The translations under genes and the position numbers were made by a program. Positions 1 through 15,894 of a stretch of 64,000 nt of DNA are shown here, piece after piece (the first letter of the stretch is position 1; each line of letters begins with the position of its first letter). Source of the DNA: Moritella marina ATCC 15381. GTDB taxonomy: Bacteria; Pseudomonadota; Gammaproteobacteria; Enterobacterales; Moritellaceae. The stretch is from the NCBI RefSeq assembly GCF_008931805.1, contig NZ_CP044399.1:4079370-4143369 (forward strand), written 5' to 3'. The notes beneath the pieces were generated by a model. That model saw nothing but the letters and a program-made list of their open reading frames with translations. It was not told where the DNA came from and ran no database searches.

Positions 1-1
1 A

Positions 2-781
2 ATCTCGAAACCACAGATCGCGATGGTTGGTACACGAGCGCCGAGCTATTATGGTAAAAGGTATGCCCACACTTTTGCGGCAGAATTAGTGCAATTAGGG
101 CTCGTTGTCACTAGTGGTTTGGCTATTGGTGTTGATAGCGAATGTCACCGTAGTGCATTAGCCGTTAAGGGGGACACAATCGCCGTGTTAGGCTCAGGTC
201 TAGCAAATGTTTATCCTAAACGACATCTCAAGTTAGCCCAACAGATCCGAGAACAAGGTGCGTTGGTTTCGGAATTCAGTCCTTTTACCCAAGCCCGGCC
301 GGAACACTTCCCACGTCGTAATCGTATTGTTAGTGGTCTTTCACTTGGTGTCGTTGTGGTTGAGGCTGCACTAAACAGTGGTTCATTGATTTCTGCACGT
401 TATGCCCTTGAACAAGGCAGGGAAGTCTTTGCTTTGCCTGGTGTAGTTGATAATCCTACCGCTGCTGGGTGTCATCATCTCATCCAGCAAGGGGCGAAAC
501 TGATTACGCAAACAAGCGATATTACTGATGAACTCACATATATAAATGTACGTACGAAATTTGAGCAAACAGACCTGTTCAACTCTGATCCCGAAACTGT
601 TTCATTGCCAAATCAAATTATCTTAGATAGTGTCGGTTATGAAGTAACGACAGCAGACCTAATTGCTGAGCGCAGCCAGCAATCTGTTAGCCAAGTATTA
701 ACGAGTTTAATTGAACTGGAACTTGATAATTGGATCAATGCTGTGCCCGGTGGTTATGTTAGATCGCAACGGAGGGGCTAA
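2..781 (+). CDS. dprA: DNA processing protein DprA (Smf), 5' end missing
   Basis: The reading frame is open to the window edge, so the N-terminal part lies outside. What remains (about 260 residues) has the DprA Rossmann-like core: an MVGTR start of the fold, the SGLAIGVD segment, a GSG loop, FPRRNRI and EQGREVFALPG, followed by a C-terminal winged-helix-like tail from about residue 190 of the visible part. DprA binds single-stranded DNA and loads RecA during natural transformation. The gene overlaps smg by one base (TAATG), so the two are probably cotranscribed and translationally coupled. In E. coli the homologue smf occupies the same place next to smg on the rrnD flank. Family assignment is firm. 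Confidence 0.95.
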   Translation: MSKPQIAMVGTRAPSYYGKRYAHTFAAELVQLGLVVTSGLAIGVDSECHRSALAVKGDTIAVLGSGLANVYPKRHLKLAQQIREQGALVSEFSPFTQARPEHFPRRNRIVSGLSLGVVVVEAALNSGSLISARYALEQGREVFALPGVVDNPTAAGCHHLIQQGAKLITQTSDITDELTYINVRTKFEQTDLFNSDPETVSLPNQIILDSVGYEVTTADLIAERSQQSVSQVLTSLIELELDNWINAVPGGYVRSQRRG

Positions 782-1257
782 TGTTAGATATACTTATTTA
801 TCTTTTCGAAAATTTTTATGAACAAAATGAATCTGAGTTCTTAGTTGATCGAGATAACTTGCTCGATGAATTAATTCAGGCCGGTTTTGCTGAAGCTGAA
901 ATACATAAAGCTATTACTTGGATTGAGAATTTAGTCGAATTACGCAGTGGTGGTGTGCAAACTCACCTGTTGGTATCGAGCGTTGGTTCGATGCGGATTT
1001 ATACTGATACTGAGCAACTCTTCATAAACACGGAATGTCGTGGTTTTCTGTTATTTTTAGAACACATCAACGTACTTAACATTGAAACCAGAGAAATGGC
1101 TATTGACCGCTTGGTTGAATTGGAAAATACCAATTTAGATCTTGAAGATATTAAGTGGGTCATTCTTATGGTGCTTTTTAACGTGCCAAATGGTGAGCAA
1201 GCCTATCTACAAATGGAAGAATTAGTGCATGAAAAAACGCTCAATTACTTGCATTAA
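781..1257 (+). CDS. smg: Smg family protein (DUF494)
   Basis: A 158-residue protein, the usual size for Smg. It is acidic, rich in leucine and glutamate, with no signal peptide or membrane segment, consistent with a small helical cytoplasmic protein. The N-terminus (DILIYLFENFYE) and the central AEIHKAITWIENL segment are typical of the family. The ATG overlaps the dprA stop codon. The biochemical role of Smg is not established; it is conserved next to dprA in many gamma- and betaproteobacteria, which is the main reason for the name. The next gene starts 107 bases downstream. Confidence 0.9.
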   Translation: MLDILIYLFENFYEQNESEFLVDRDNLLDELIQAGFAEAEIHKAITWIENLVELRSGGVQTHLLVSSVGSMRIYTDTEQLFINTECRGFLLFLEHINVLNIETREMAIDRLVELENTNLDLEDIKWVILMVLFNVPNGEQAYLQMEELVHEKTLNYLH

Positions 1258-1364
1258 AATTGAATGATACTGTGAAAGGGCGATTTTAATTGCATTAAAT
1301 ACTGGCATAATATGTCGATTTTGCTAATATTCGCCCATCAATTATTTACTTAAAAATTGTTCAA

Positions 1365-1934
1365 ATGTCTAAAAATGACGAAAAATTGTTTACAGTTCAT
1401 GAACATGCCTTGGAGAAAGAGTACGAGACGTGCCCGCAATGCGGTGCTGAGTTAAGTATTAAAAATGCCAAATCCGGGCCCTTTTTAGGTTGCAATAATT
1501 ATCCAACTTGTGATTATTCACGCCCATTATCAAATCAATCTCACTTTGAAGATGACAAAGTGCTTGTCGGTTCTGAATGTCCAGAATGTCAGCACGAACT
1601 CGCATTGAAACGCGGCCGTTATGGCTTTTTCATCGGTTGTACCCAATTCCCCACTTGTAATTATATGTCGAAAACAGAAACGCCAGATGAAACTGGTATC
1701 GACTGTCCGCAGTGTAAGTCGGGTGAATTACTGCAGAAGAAATCACGTTTCGGCAAGATATTTTATTCTTGTAATAAATACCCTAAATGTAAATACATTA
1801 TTAATTTCAAACCTGTTTCAGAAGAATGTCCCGATTGTAAATGGGGCATTTTAGTGGAAAAGAAAACCAGTAATGGAAAACAACTTATTTGTCCGCAGAA
1901 AAGCTGTGGCTATAAGCGTGCTTTATTAGAATAG
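1365..1934 (+). CDS. Topoisomerase-type C4 zinc-finger protein (YrdD-like)
   Basis: 189 residues made almost entirely of four zinc-ribbon modules, each beginning CPxC (CPQC, CPEC, CPQC, CPDC) and closing with a second cysteine pair (for example GCNNYPTCDY, GCTQFPTCNY, SCNKYPKCKY). This is the C-terminal DNA-binding zinc-finger repeat of bacterial topoisomerase I without the catalytic part, as in E. coli YrdD, which sits at the same locus. It probably binds single-stranded nucleic acid; a more precise function is not known. The start is the first ATG of the frame; there is no strong ribosome binding site, so the start is less certain than the family. Confidence 0.88.
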   Translation: MSKNDEKLFTVHEHALEKEYETCPQCGAELSIKNAKSGPFLGCNNYPTCDYSRPLSNQSHFEDDKVLVGSECPECQHELALKRGRYGFFIGCTQFPTCNYMSKTETPDETGIDCPQCKSGELLQKKSRFGKIFYSCNKYPKCKYIINFKPVSEECPDCKWGILVEKKTSNGKQLICPQKSCGYKRALLE

Positions 1935-1995
1935 TGATTAACACTATCAATTAATTTAACCAATTAAAAATAACTCATACGGAAAGGGAATAATT

Positions 1996-2505
1996 ATGTC
2001 TACACAATTTGTTGCAGTATTAATGGGCTCAGATTCAGATTTACCTGTGATGCAGGCTACGCTGAATGTACTTAAATCATTTGAAATTAAGTATGAAGTA
2101 AAAGTAACTTCTGCTCACCGTACTCCAGCAGCGACACATGCGTATGTGACTGATGCAGAAAGTCGTGGTTGTGCTGTATTTATCTGTGCTGCTGGTCTAG
2201 CTGCACATTTAGCTGGTGCAGTTGCAGGTATCACAACGCATCCTGTTATTGGTGTGCCAATTGACGCAGGCCCATTACAAGGCATGGACGCGTTATTATC
2301 AACAGTGCAAATGCCAGGTGGTGTACCTGTTGCTTCTGTTGCAATTGGTAGTGCTGGTGCTAAAAATGCGGGTTACCTTGCAGCTCAAATGTTAGCAATT
2401 GGTAATCCAGAAATGGCAGCGAAAGTAAAAGCTGAGCGCGCAGCAAATGCAGCAAGTATCATTGCTAAAGACGAAGCATTACAAGCTAAATTAAAAGCGC
2501 TGTAA
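1996..2505 (+). CDS. purE: N5-carboxyaminoimidazole ribonucleotide mutase PurE
   Basis: 169 residues covering the whole PurE fold: the MGSDSD loop near the N-terminus, SAHRTP around residues 39-44 (the SAHR form goes with the class I mutase that works with PurK; class II AIR carboxylases carry SAHK), the AAGLAAHLAG loop and the GMDALLSTVQMPGGVPVA segment. It converts N5-CAIR to CAIR in purine synthesis. A good AAGGGA ribosome binding site precedes the ATG, and a terminator follows at once, so it looks monocistronic. No purK lies beside it, unlike E. coli and vibrios. The DALLSTVQMPGGVPVA wording resembles PurE of more distant bacteria rather than E. coli PurE. Confidence 0.95.
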   Translation: MSTQFVAVLMGSDSDLPVMQATLNVLKSFEIKYEVKVTSAHRTPAATHAYVTDAESRGCAVFICAAGLAAHLAGAVAGITTHPVIGVPIDAGPLQGMDALLSTVQMPGGVPVASVAIGSAGAKNAGYLAAQMLAIGNPEMAAKVKAERAANAASIIAKDEALQAKLKAL

Positions 2506-2552
2506 TTGTCATCGGCAATTAACTGAGCTTATAACTGTCGTTATAGTGTAAG

Positions 2553-2579
2553 AAATGGTAGCGTAAGCTACCATTTTTA
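2553..2579 (+). terminator. Rho-independent terminator after purE
   Basis: A perfect 10-bp stem (AAATGGTAGC, loop GTAA, GCTACCATTT) running into a T-rich tail. It ends only four bases before the first ATG of the tsaC frame. Confidence 0.85.
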
Positions 2580-2582
2580 TTT

Positions 2583-3170
2583 ATGAATATTAATAATAGA
2601 TATAACCTTGTGAATAATTCAACCGCTATTAGTAACGCTGTTACCGCGTTAAAAAACCAGCAAGTTATTGCTTATCCAACTGAAGCTGTATTTGGCTTGG
2701 GTTGCGATCCGATGAATGAAACTGCAGTCCAACGCCTACTTACCATTAAACAACGCCCTATTGAAAAAGGACTGATTTTAATCGCTGCTAATTTAGCGCA
2801 ATTAGAACCCTATGTAGATCTAAGTAAGTTAACCGCCGAACAAATCGATAAAATTAAGCAAACTTGGCCAGGACCCGCAACTTGGGTTATGCCTGCTAAG
2901 GCACAAGTACCTAAATGGTTAACTGGGAAATTTGATAGTATTGCTGTACGTGTTTCAGCGCATTCGACAGTACAAAAACTATGTCTAGCGTTTGGCGGAC
3001 CGATCACTTCAACGAGTGCAAATTTAACAGGACTGACACCTTGTGTTACGACTGCAGAGGTTACTGCGCAACTTGAACCATTACTGGGTGCTATTGTGGA
3101 TGAAACGGTAGGACAACTTGCGCAGCCAACAACAATAACAGATGCTGTGACAGGTAAGGTTTACCGCTAA
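2583..3170 (+). CDS. tsaC: Threonylcarbamoyl-AMP synthase TsaC
   Basis: 195 residues with the YrdC/Sua5 fold: YPTEAVFGLGCDP near residue 32, KQRPIEKGLILIA, WPGPATWVMPA, SIAVRVSAH and the STSAN motif. It uses threonine, bicarbonate and ATP to make threonylcarbamoyl-AMP for the t6A37 modification of ANN-decoding tRNAs. Length matches the short TsaC (E. coli 190 residues). The first ATG lies directly against the purE terminator and lacks a ribosome binding site; an in-frame GTG at 2610 would give an N-terminus (MNNSTAI) closer to E. coli TsaC, so the true start may be 27 bases downstream. aroE follows in the same direction. Confidence 0.94.
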   Translation: MNINNRYNLVNNSTAISNAVTALKNQQVIAYPTEAVFGLGCDPMNETAVQRLLTIKQRPIEKGLILIAANLAQLEPYVDLSKLTAEQIDKIKQTWPGPATWVMPAKAQVPKWLTGKFDSIAVRVSAHSTVQKLCLAFGGPITSTSANLTGLTPCVTTAEVTAQLEPLLGAIVDETVGQLAQPTTITDAVTGKVYR

Positions 3171-3259
3171 TGTTATATAGGTTGATAATACCTATTGACC
3201 GATATAACCAAGACGTTGTTTACTAGGTGCTTTCTATCTCATTACAGGAGTTATGCAGA

Positions 3260-4072
3260 ATGGATCATTATGCCGTATTTGGTAATCCAATAAATCACAG
3301 TAAATCACCTATGATCCACGGCTTATTTGCTCAGCAAACAGCACAGGACCTCAGTTACCAAGCTATTGAAGCGCCAATTAATGGTTTTGTTACTGCAATG
3401 AATGACTTTTTTTCTCAAGGGGGGAAGGGTTGTAATATTACTGTACCTTTCAAGGAGGAAGCATTTTCATTCGCGCAACAGTTAACACCTCGAGCACAAC
3501 TTGCTGGTGCAGTGAATACCTTGTTGCTGTCTGATGATGGTCAGGTTATTGGCGATAATACTGATGGTTTTGGTTTAGTGCATGATTTATTGCAATATAT
3601 GGTGCTCGAAAATAAACGTGTTTTATTACTGGGTGCCGGTGGCGCTGCTCGTGGTGTTATCGGTCCGTTATTAGATCAAGGTATCACTGAGTTAGTTATT
3701 GCAAATCGTACCGATGCAAAGGCGCAACAGCTGGCTACCTTATTTAATAATAGAGGGGTGGTTACTGCATGTGGTTTTACCGCGCTGACAGGTGATTTTG
3801 ACCTTATTATTAATTCTACATCAGCAAGTTTATCGGGTTTAGTTCCTGCTATTTCGCCTACATTGGTAGATAACAATACAATCTGTTATGACATGATGTA
3901 TAAAGCAGATGCCACTGCATTTAATTTATGGGCGGCAGATCAAGGTGCGGAGTTGGTCATTGATGGACTTGGTATGTTGGTCGGTCAAGCGGCAGAAAGT
4001 TTTAACGTTTGGCGTGGTGTTACGCCTGATATGGCTCCTGTGCTTGAAGTATTAAGAACTACAATTAAATAG
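3260..4072 (+). CDS. aroE: Shikimate dehydrogenase AroE
   Basis: 270 residues from the ATG at 3260, chosen because CAGGAG stands ten bases upstream and [10 protein letters not shown] is the usual AroE N-terminus; an ATG 33 bases earlier in frame is not supported. It reduces 3-dehydroshikimate to shikimate with NADPH. Visible motifs are NPINHSKSP for shikimate binding, [11 protein letters not shown] with the catalytic lysine, NTDGFG with the catalytic aspartate, the dinucleotide loop GAGGAARG and ANRT, which selects NADPH. E. coli aroE is 272 residues and also follows tsaC. It ends before a large palindrome shared with the convergent gene. Confidence 0.97.
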   Translation: MDHYAVFGNPINHSKSPMIHGLFAQQTAQDLSYQAIEAPINGFVTAMNDFFSQGGKGCNITVPFKEEAFSFAQQLTPRAQLAGAVNTLLLSDDGQVIGDNTDGFGLVHDLLQYMVLENKRVLLLGAGGAARGVIGPLLDQGITELVIANRTDAKAQQLATLFNNRGVVTACGFTALTGDFDLIINSTSASLSGLVPAISPTLVDNNTICYDMMYKADATAFNLWAADQGAELVIDGLGMLVGQAAESFNVWRGVTPDMAPVLEVLRTTIK

Positions 4073-4127
4073 TGCTTGGACTATCAGTTTCTAGAACAGA
4101 TAAGATAGAAACGCGACGACTTATTAT

Positions 4128-4155
4128 AAATGAGTACTATTAATAGTACTCATTT
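4128..4155. terminator. 28-bp perfect palindrome, bidirectional terminator candidate
   Basis: Left arm AAATGAGTACTATT (4128-4141) is the exact reverse complement of the right arm (4142-4155). It lies between the convergent aroE and gamma-CA genes with AT-rich flanks on both sides, so it probably forms the terminator stem for both. With no loop bases of its own, the central TTAA must open to form the hairpin. Confidence 0.6.
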
Positions 4156-4225
4156 GTATTATAGTGCTTAGCTATATAGTAATAAGTAGTGGTGTATTAA
4201 CCACTTAAGTTATTTATGAATCGGA

Positions 4226-4768
4226 CTATTGGTTGTCTTCTATATATTCATTTTTGAGCACGACATAATTATCGGCAGATTGCTTCAAGAATACTACCTC
4301 ATCAACGGTTAGTTTTCTTGCTTGCTTTGCTGGACTGCCTATATACAAGTAGCCACTGACGAGTGTCTTTCTTGGTGGAACTAAAGTGCCAGCACCAATC
4401 ATCACATCATCTTCAATAATGGCACCATCAAGAATAATGGCACCCATCCCGACTAATACACGATCACCAATAGTACAAGCATGTAATAGTGCTTTATGAC
4501 CAACAGTGACATCTTCTCCGATAACCAATGGAATACCAACAGGGTTTGCTGGACTTTTTCGGGTGACATGTAAGATACAACCATCTTGTACATTAGTACG
4601 GGCGCCAATCGATATTTTATTTACATCTCCACGAGCAGCAACAAGTGGCCATATACTGGCATCTTCGGCTATTGATATGTCCCCGATGAGTACTGTTGAT
4701 TTATCTATATAGGCAGAGTTAGCTATTTGCGGTGCGATCCCTTGGTATTTTCGAAGTGAAGTGTTCAT
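4226..4768 (-). CDS. Gamma carbonic anhydrase family protein (YrdA-like)
   Basis: 180 residues from the ATG at 4768, preceded on the minus strand by AAGGACAAT as ribosome binding site; an upstream in-frame ATG (4825) is less likely. The protein is a left-handed beta-helix of hexapeptide repeats (VLIGDISIAEDASIWPLVAARGDVNKISIG and on to MIGAGTLVPP). Three histidines in the gamma-CA positions are visible (ILHVTR, VGHKALLHA), so a metal site at a trimer interface is expected. E. coli YrdA, at the same rrnD-flanking position, is the closest well-known relative; whether it hydrates CO2 is not established. Convergent with aroE. Confidence 0.9.
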   Translation of the reverse strand: MNTSLRKYQGIAPQIANSAYIDKSTVLIGDISIAEDASIWPLVAARGDVNKISIGARTNVQDGCILHVTRKSPANPVGIPLVIGEDVTVGHKALLHACTIGDRVLVGMGAIILDGAIIEDDVMIGAGTLVPPRKTLVSGYLYIGSPAKQARKLTVDEVVFLKQSADNYVVLKNEYIEDNQ

Positions 4769-4864
4769 TATTGTCCTTAAATCGTCGTAAATGTTAGTCA
4801 AGTGCTCAAATAGCATGATAAACAACCAAGCATAAGAGTGCTATATTATTTTCTTAAAAATCAC

Positions 4865-4900
4865 TTGCCTGTAAACGTTAAATCCCTATAATGGCGCCTC
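4865..4900 (+). promoter_or_regulatory. rrn1 P1 promoter
   Basis: TTGCCT at 4865-4870, a 16-bp spacer and a perfect TATAAT at 4887-4892, followed by a GGCGCCTC discriminator typical of stringently controlled rRNA P1 promoters. The AT-rich run just upstream (about 4840-4863) fits an UP element. The same arrangement occurs before rrn3. Confidence 0.88.
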
Positions 4901-4986
4901 ACTGACACGGCAACAGCCGCTCAGTAAGGTGTTTAAAAGCAATTTAGGTTATTTTTTAAGCTTCTTGAATAAAGCATAATATATGC

Positions 4987-5014
4987 TTGACTTCGAAACT
5001 GGTTGCCGTAAGAT
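4987..5014 (+). promoter_or_regulatory. rrn1 P2 promoter candidate
   Basis: TTGACT at 4987-4992, a 16-bp spacer and TAAGAT at 5009-5014, about 120 bases downstream of P1, matching the P1-P2 spacing seen in other gammaproteobacterial rrn operons. rrn3 lacks this block. Confidence 0.6.
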
Positions 5015-5050
5015 ACGCAGCCTGACTACGACGAAAGGCGTCAAGGTCAA

Positions 5051-5062
5051 CGCTCTTTAACA
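5051..5062 (+). promoter_or_regulatory. boxA antitermination site, rrn1 leader
   Basis: CGCTCTTTAACA followed by AATTTATTCAAGCAATCTGT, nearly identical to the E. coli rrn leader boxA region where the NusB-NusE complex loads. rrn2 (10339-10350) and rrn3 (61415-61426) have it too. Confidence 0.9.
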
Positions 5063-5249
5063 ATTTATTCAAGCAATCTGTGTGAGCACTTGCAGAGATA
5101 TAATGACCAAAAATTATATCAATGTAATTGTGAACATTAAATTAAATCGAAAGATTTGGTTTTATAAACAACAAACCTTGGTTTGTTGTTGAAGTACAGA
5201 ATTCATTGAGCCGACTTAATCAGCATCGCTGATTAGTCAAAAAACTTTT

Positions 5250-6792
<1,543 letters not shown>

Positions 6793-7058
6793 CGTAAAGT
6801 TGTTAATTTTTGTAAGTGCCCACACAAATTGCTTGAATAGAAAACGTTAAAGACGTTAGAAAGTAAAGATAAGCAACGCTTATCTTTGCTTTTTAGCAAA
6901 TTGCTCTTTAAAAATTTGGAAAGCTGAATAAATAAAGAAGTTCTTAAAACACGTTATTACTTCGGTAATAACAATGAAGTGTTCTTGAGTATTCTTGAGG
7001 CGAAAAAAACTAGATAATACCTAGTTATTTCAATTGTACAGTCGACTTTAGATTGTAT
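6793..7058 (+). other. 16S-23S spacer of rrn1, no tRNA
   Basis: A 266-base spacer with a short hairpin where rrn2 and rrn3 carry tRNA-Glu (GATAAGCAACGCTTATC region, about 6868-6885), then the spacer boxA TGCTCTTTAAAA at 6902-6913. No cloverleaf or encoded CCA end is present. Confidence 0.85.
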
Positions 7059-9947
<2,889 letters not shown>

Positions 9948-10096
9948 ACAAATTAAAGTATGATTAATTGAAATAATCGACTTAAGAATAGATTGAACAC
10001 TTTATGTTTTAAAGACTTCTTTATTTATAGCTTTTCAGATTAAAACGAAGTGAAAACTTCTATAGAAAGCAAACAGTGTAATAACTGTAAAGAATT

Positions 10097-10216
10097 TGCT
10101 TGGTGACCATAGTGTTGCGGTACCACCTGACTCCATTCCGAACTCAGTAGTGAAACGTAATAACGCCGATGGTAGTGTGGGGCTTCCCCATGTGAGAGTA
10201 GGGCATCGCCAAGCGC
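10097..10216 (+). rRNA. 5S ribosomal RNA, rrn1
   Basis: 120 bases from TGCTTGGTGACC to GCCAAGCGC, aligned to E. coli 5S; it contains CCGAACTCAGTAGTGAAACG and GATGGTAGTGTGGGG. Differs from the rrn2 copy at one base near 10183. Confidence 0.95.
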
Positions 10217-10537
10217 CAAATTACTGTTTATTTAAGACGAAGTCTTAGGTAAATTAAATTGATGTAACGAAAGTTACAGCAATTTTCAGATATTACTCGT
10301 TTGAGTGCTATTTGAAAATTGTCGTGTTTACACGCCAATGCTCTTTAACAATTTATTCAAGCAATCTGTGTGAGCACTTGCAGAGATATAATGACCAAAA
10401 ATTATATCAATGTAATTGTGAACATTAAATTAAATCGAAAGATTTGGTTTTATAAACAACAAACCTTGGTTTGTTGTTGAAGTACAGAATTCATTGAGCC
10501 GACTTAATCAGCATCGCTGATTAGTCAAAAAACTTTT
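10217..10537 (+). other. Spacer between tandem operons rrn1 and rrn2
   Basis: No gene, no T-tract terminator and no rRNA-type promoter. It holds three inverted repeats: TAAGAC-GAA-GTCTTA (10233-10247), TGTAAC-GAAA-GTTACA (10263-10278) and CAATTTTCA...TGAAAATTG (10280-10321) with an inner ACTC/GAGT. Then boxA TGCTCTTTAACA at 10339-10350 and the same 16S leader as rrn1. Readthrough from rrn1 into rrn2 is the simplest reading. Confidence 0.75.
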
Positions 10538-12080
<1,543 letters not shown>

Positions 12081-12482
12081 CGTAAAGTTGTTAATTTTTG
12101 TAAGTGCCCACACAAATTGCTTGAATAGAAACGTTGAAGACAACGATTGGGATGAAATCCAATCGTGAAAGTAAATAGTGTCCCGTTCGTCTAGAGGCCT
12201 AGGACACCGCCCTTTCACGGCGGTAACACGAGTTCAAATCTCGTACGGGATACCACTTTTCTTTCTGACTAAAAATCAAAAATAACTAATCTCTTTAGAT
12301 TCATTATTTTTGCTTTTTAGCAAATTGCTCTTTAAAAATTTGGAAAGCTGAATAAATAAAGAAGTTCTTAAAACACGTTATTACTTCGGTAATAACAATG
12401 AAGTGTTCTTGAGTATTCTTGAGGCGAAAAAAACTAGATAATACCTAGTTATTTCAATTGTACAGTCGACTTTAGATTGTAT
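12081..12482 (+). other. 16S-23S spacer of rrn2, with tRNA-Glu
   Basis: A 402-base spacer carrying one tRNA-Glu and the spacer boxA TGCTCTTTAAAA at 12326-12337. Its tRNA half matches rrn3, while the distal hairpin (CGTTATTACTTCGGTAATAAC) matches rrn1 and not rrn3. Confidence 0.85.
12180..12255 (+). tRNA. tRNA-Glu (anticodon TTC), rrn2
   Basis: 76 bases with encoded CCA. D arm and anticodon arm (ACACCGCCCTTTCACGGCGG) match E. coli tRNA-Glu; anticodon TTC. The acceptor stem GTCCCGT pairs with ACGGGAT, giving a G1-U72 wobble, and the discriminator is A rather than the G of E. coli tRNA-Glu. An identical copy lies in rrn3. Confidence 0.96.
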
Positions 12483-15377
<2,895 letters not shown>

Positions 15378-15545
15378 ACAAACTGAAGTACGACTCGTAC
15401 GTAAGTGGTATGATTAATTGAAATATCGACTTAAGAATAGATTGAACACTTTATGTTTTAAAGACTTCTTTATTTATAGCTTTTCAGATTAAAACGAAGT
15501 GAAAACTTCTATAGAAAGCAAACAGTGTAATAACTGTAAAGAATT

Positions 15546-15665
15546 TGCTTGGTGACCATAGTGTTGCGGTACCACCTGACTCCATTCCGAACTCAGTAGT
15601 GAAACGTAATAACGCCGATGGTAGTGTGGGGTTTCCCCATGTGAGAGTAGGGCATCGCCAAGCGC
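15546..15665 (+). rRNA. 5S ribosomal RNA, rrn2
   Basis: 120 bases aligned with E. coli 5S rRNA, same ends as the rrn1 copy, with one base difference in the GGGG-TTTCCCC hairpin. It is followed within 15 bases by an intrinsic terminator, so it closes the tandem transcription unit. Confidence 0.95.
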
Positions 15666-15677
15666 CAAATTAGAGAG

Positions 15678-15709
15678 AGCCGATATCAGTGATGGTATCG
15701 GCTTTTTTG
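15678..15709 (+). terminator. Intrinsic terminator of the tandem rRNA unit
   Basis: Stem AGCCGATATC with GGTATCGGCT (one G-U pair), six-base loop, then a run of T. It is the only T-tract terminator after a 5S gene in this window. Confidence 0.9.
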
Positions 15710-15827
15710 TGTCTAAAATTTACGGCTATAAGATAATATTCCCTGGCCGGGATGCTCAGCAATGCAGAAAAATAGCTGACATCAGTCACGAATAACGTTA
15801 AATCGAGATTAAGCCTACGCCAGACAA

Positions 15828-15854
15828 TAAAAACCAGCCAAGGCTGGTTTTTGG
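15828..15854 (-). terminator. Terminator of serC
   Basis: AAAACCAGCC, two-base spacer, GGCTGGTTTT: a strong hairpin with T tracts on both strands, 40 bases beyond the serC stop on the minus strand. The 65-codon frame across this area is not a gene. Confidence 0.8.
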
Positions 15855-15894
15855 GTATTTGAAGCAAGCTAAATAGCGCTACTAATCGACGGTT

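Larger units (their letters stand above)
4769..5249 (+). promoter_or_regulatory. rrn1 promoter and leader region
   Basis: No gene. The stretch holds two rRNA-type promoters, a hairpin just after the first start site (CGGC-AACA-GCCG, 4908-4919), a boxA antitermination site and a transcribed leader with AT-rich inverted repeats upstream of the 16S gene. From 5052 to 5249 it is base-for-base the same as the leader of rrn2 as far as I can compare by eye. Confidence 0.85.

Noticed and set aside
10259-10325. Possible promoters TTGATG...TATTAC and TTGAAA...GCCAAT in the rrn1-rrn2 spacer
   Set aside because: Spacing of 26 bases in the first and no acceptable -10 in the second; no discriminator or UP sequence like the rrn1 and rrn3 promoters.
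15670-15867. A 65-codon minus-strand frame between rrn2 and serC
   Set aside because: It spans two terminator hairpins and has no ribosome binding site or recognisable sequence.
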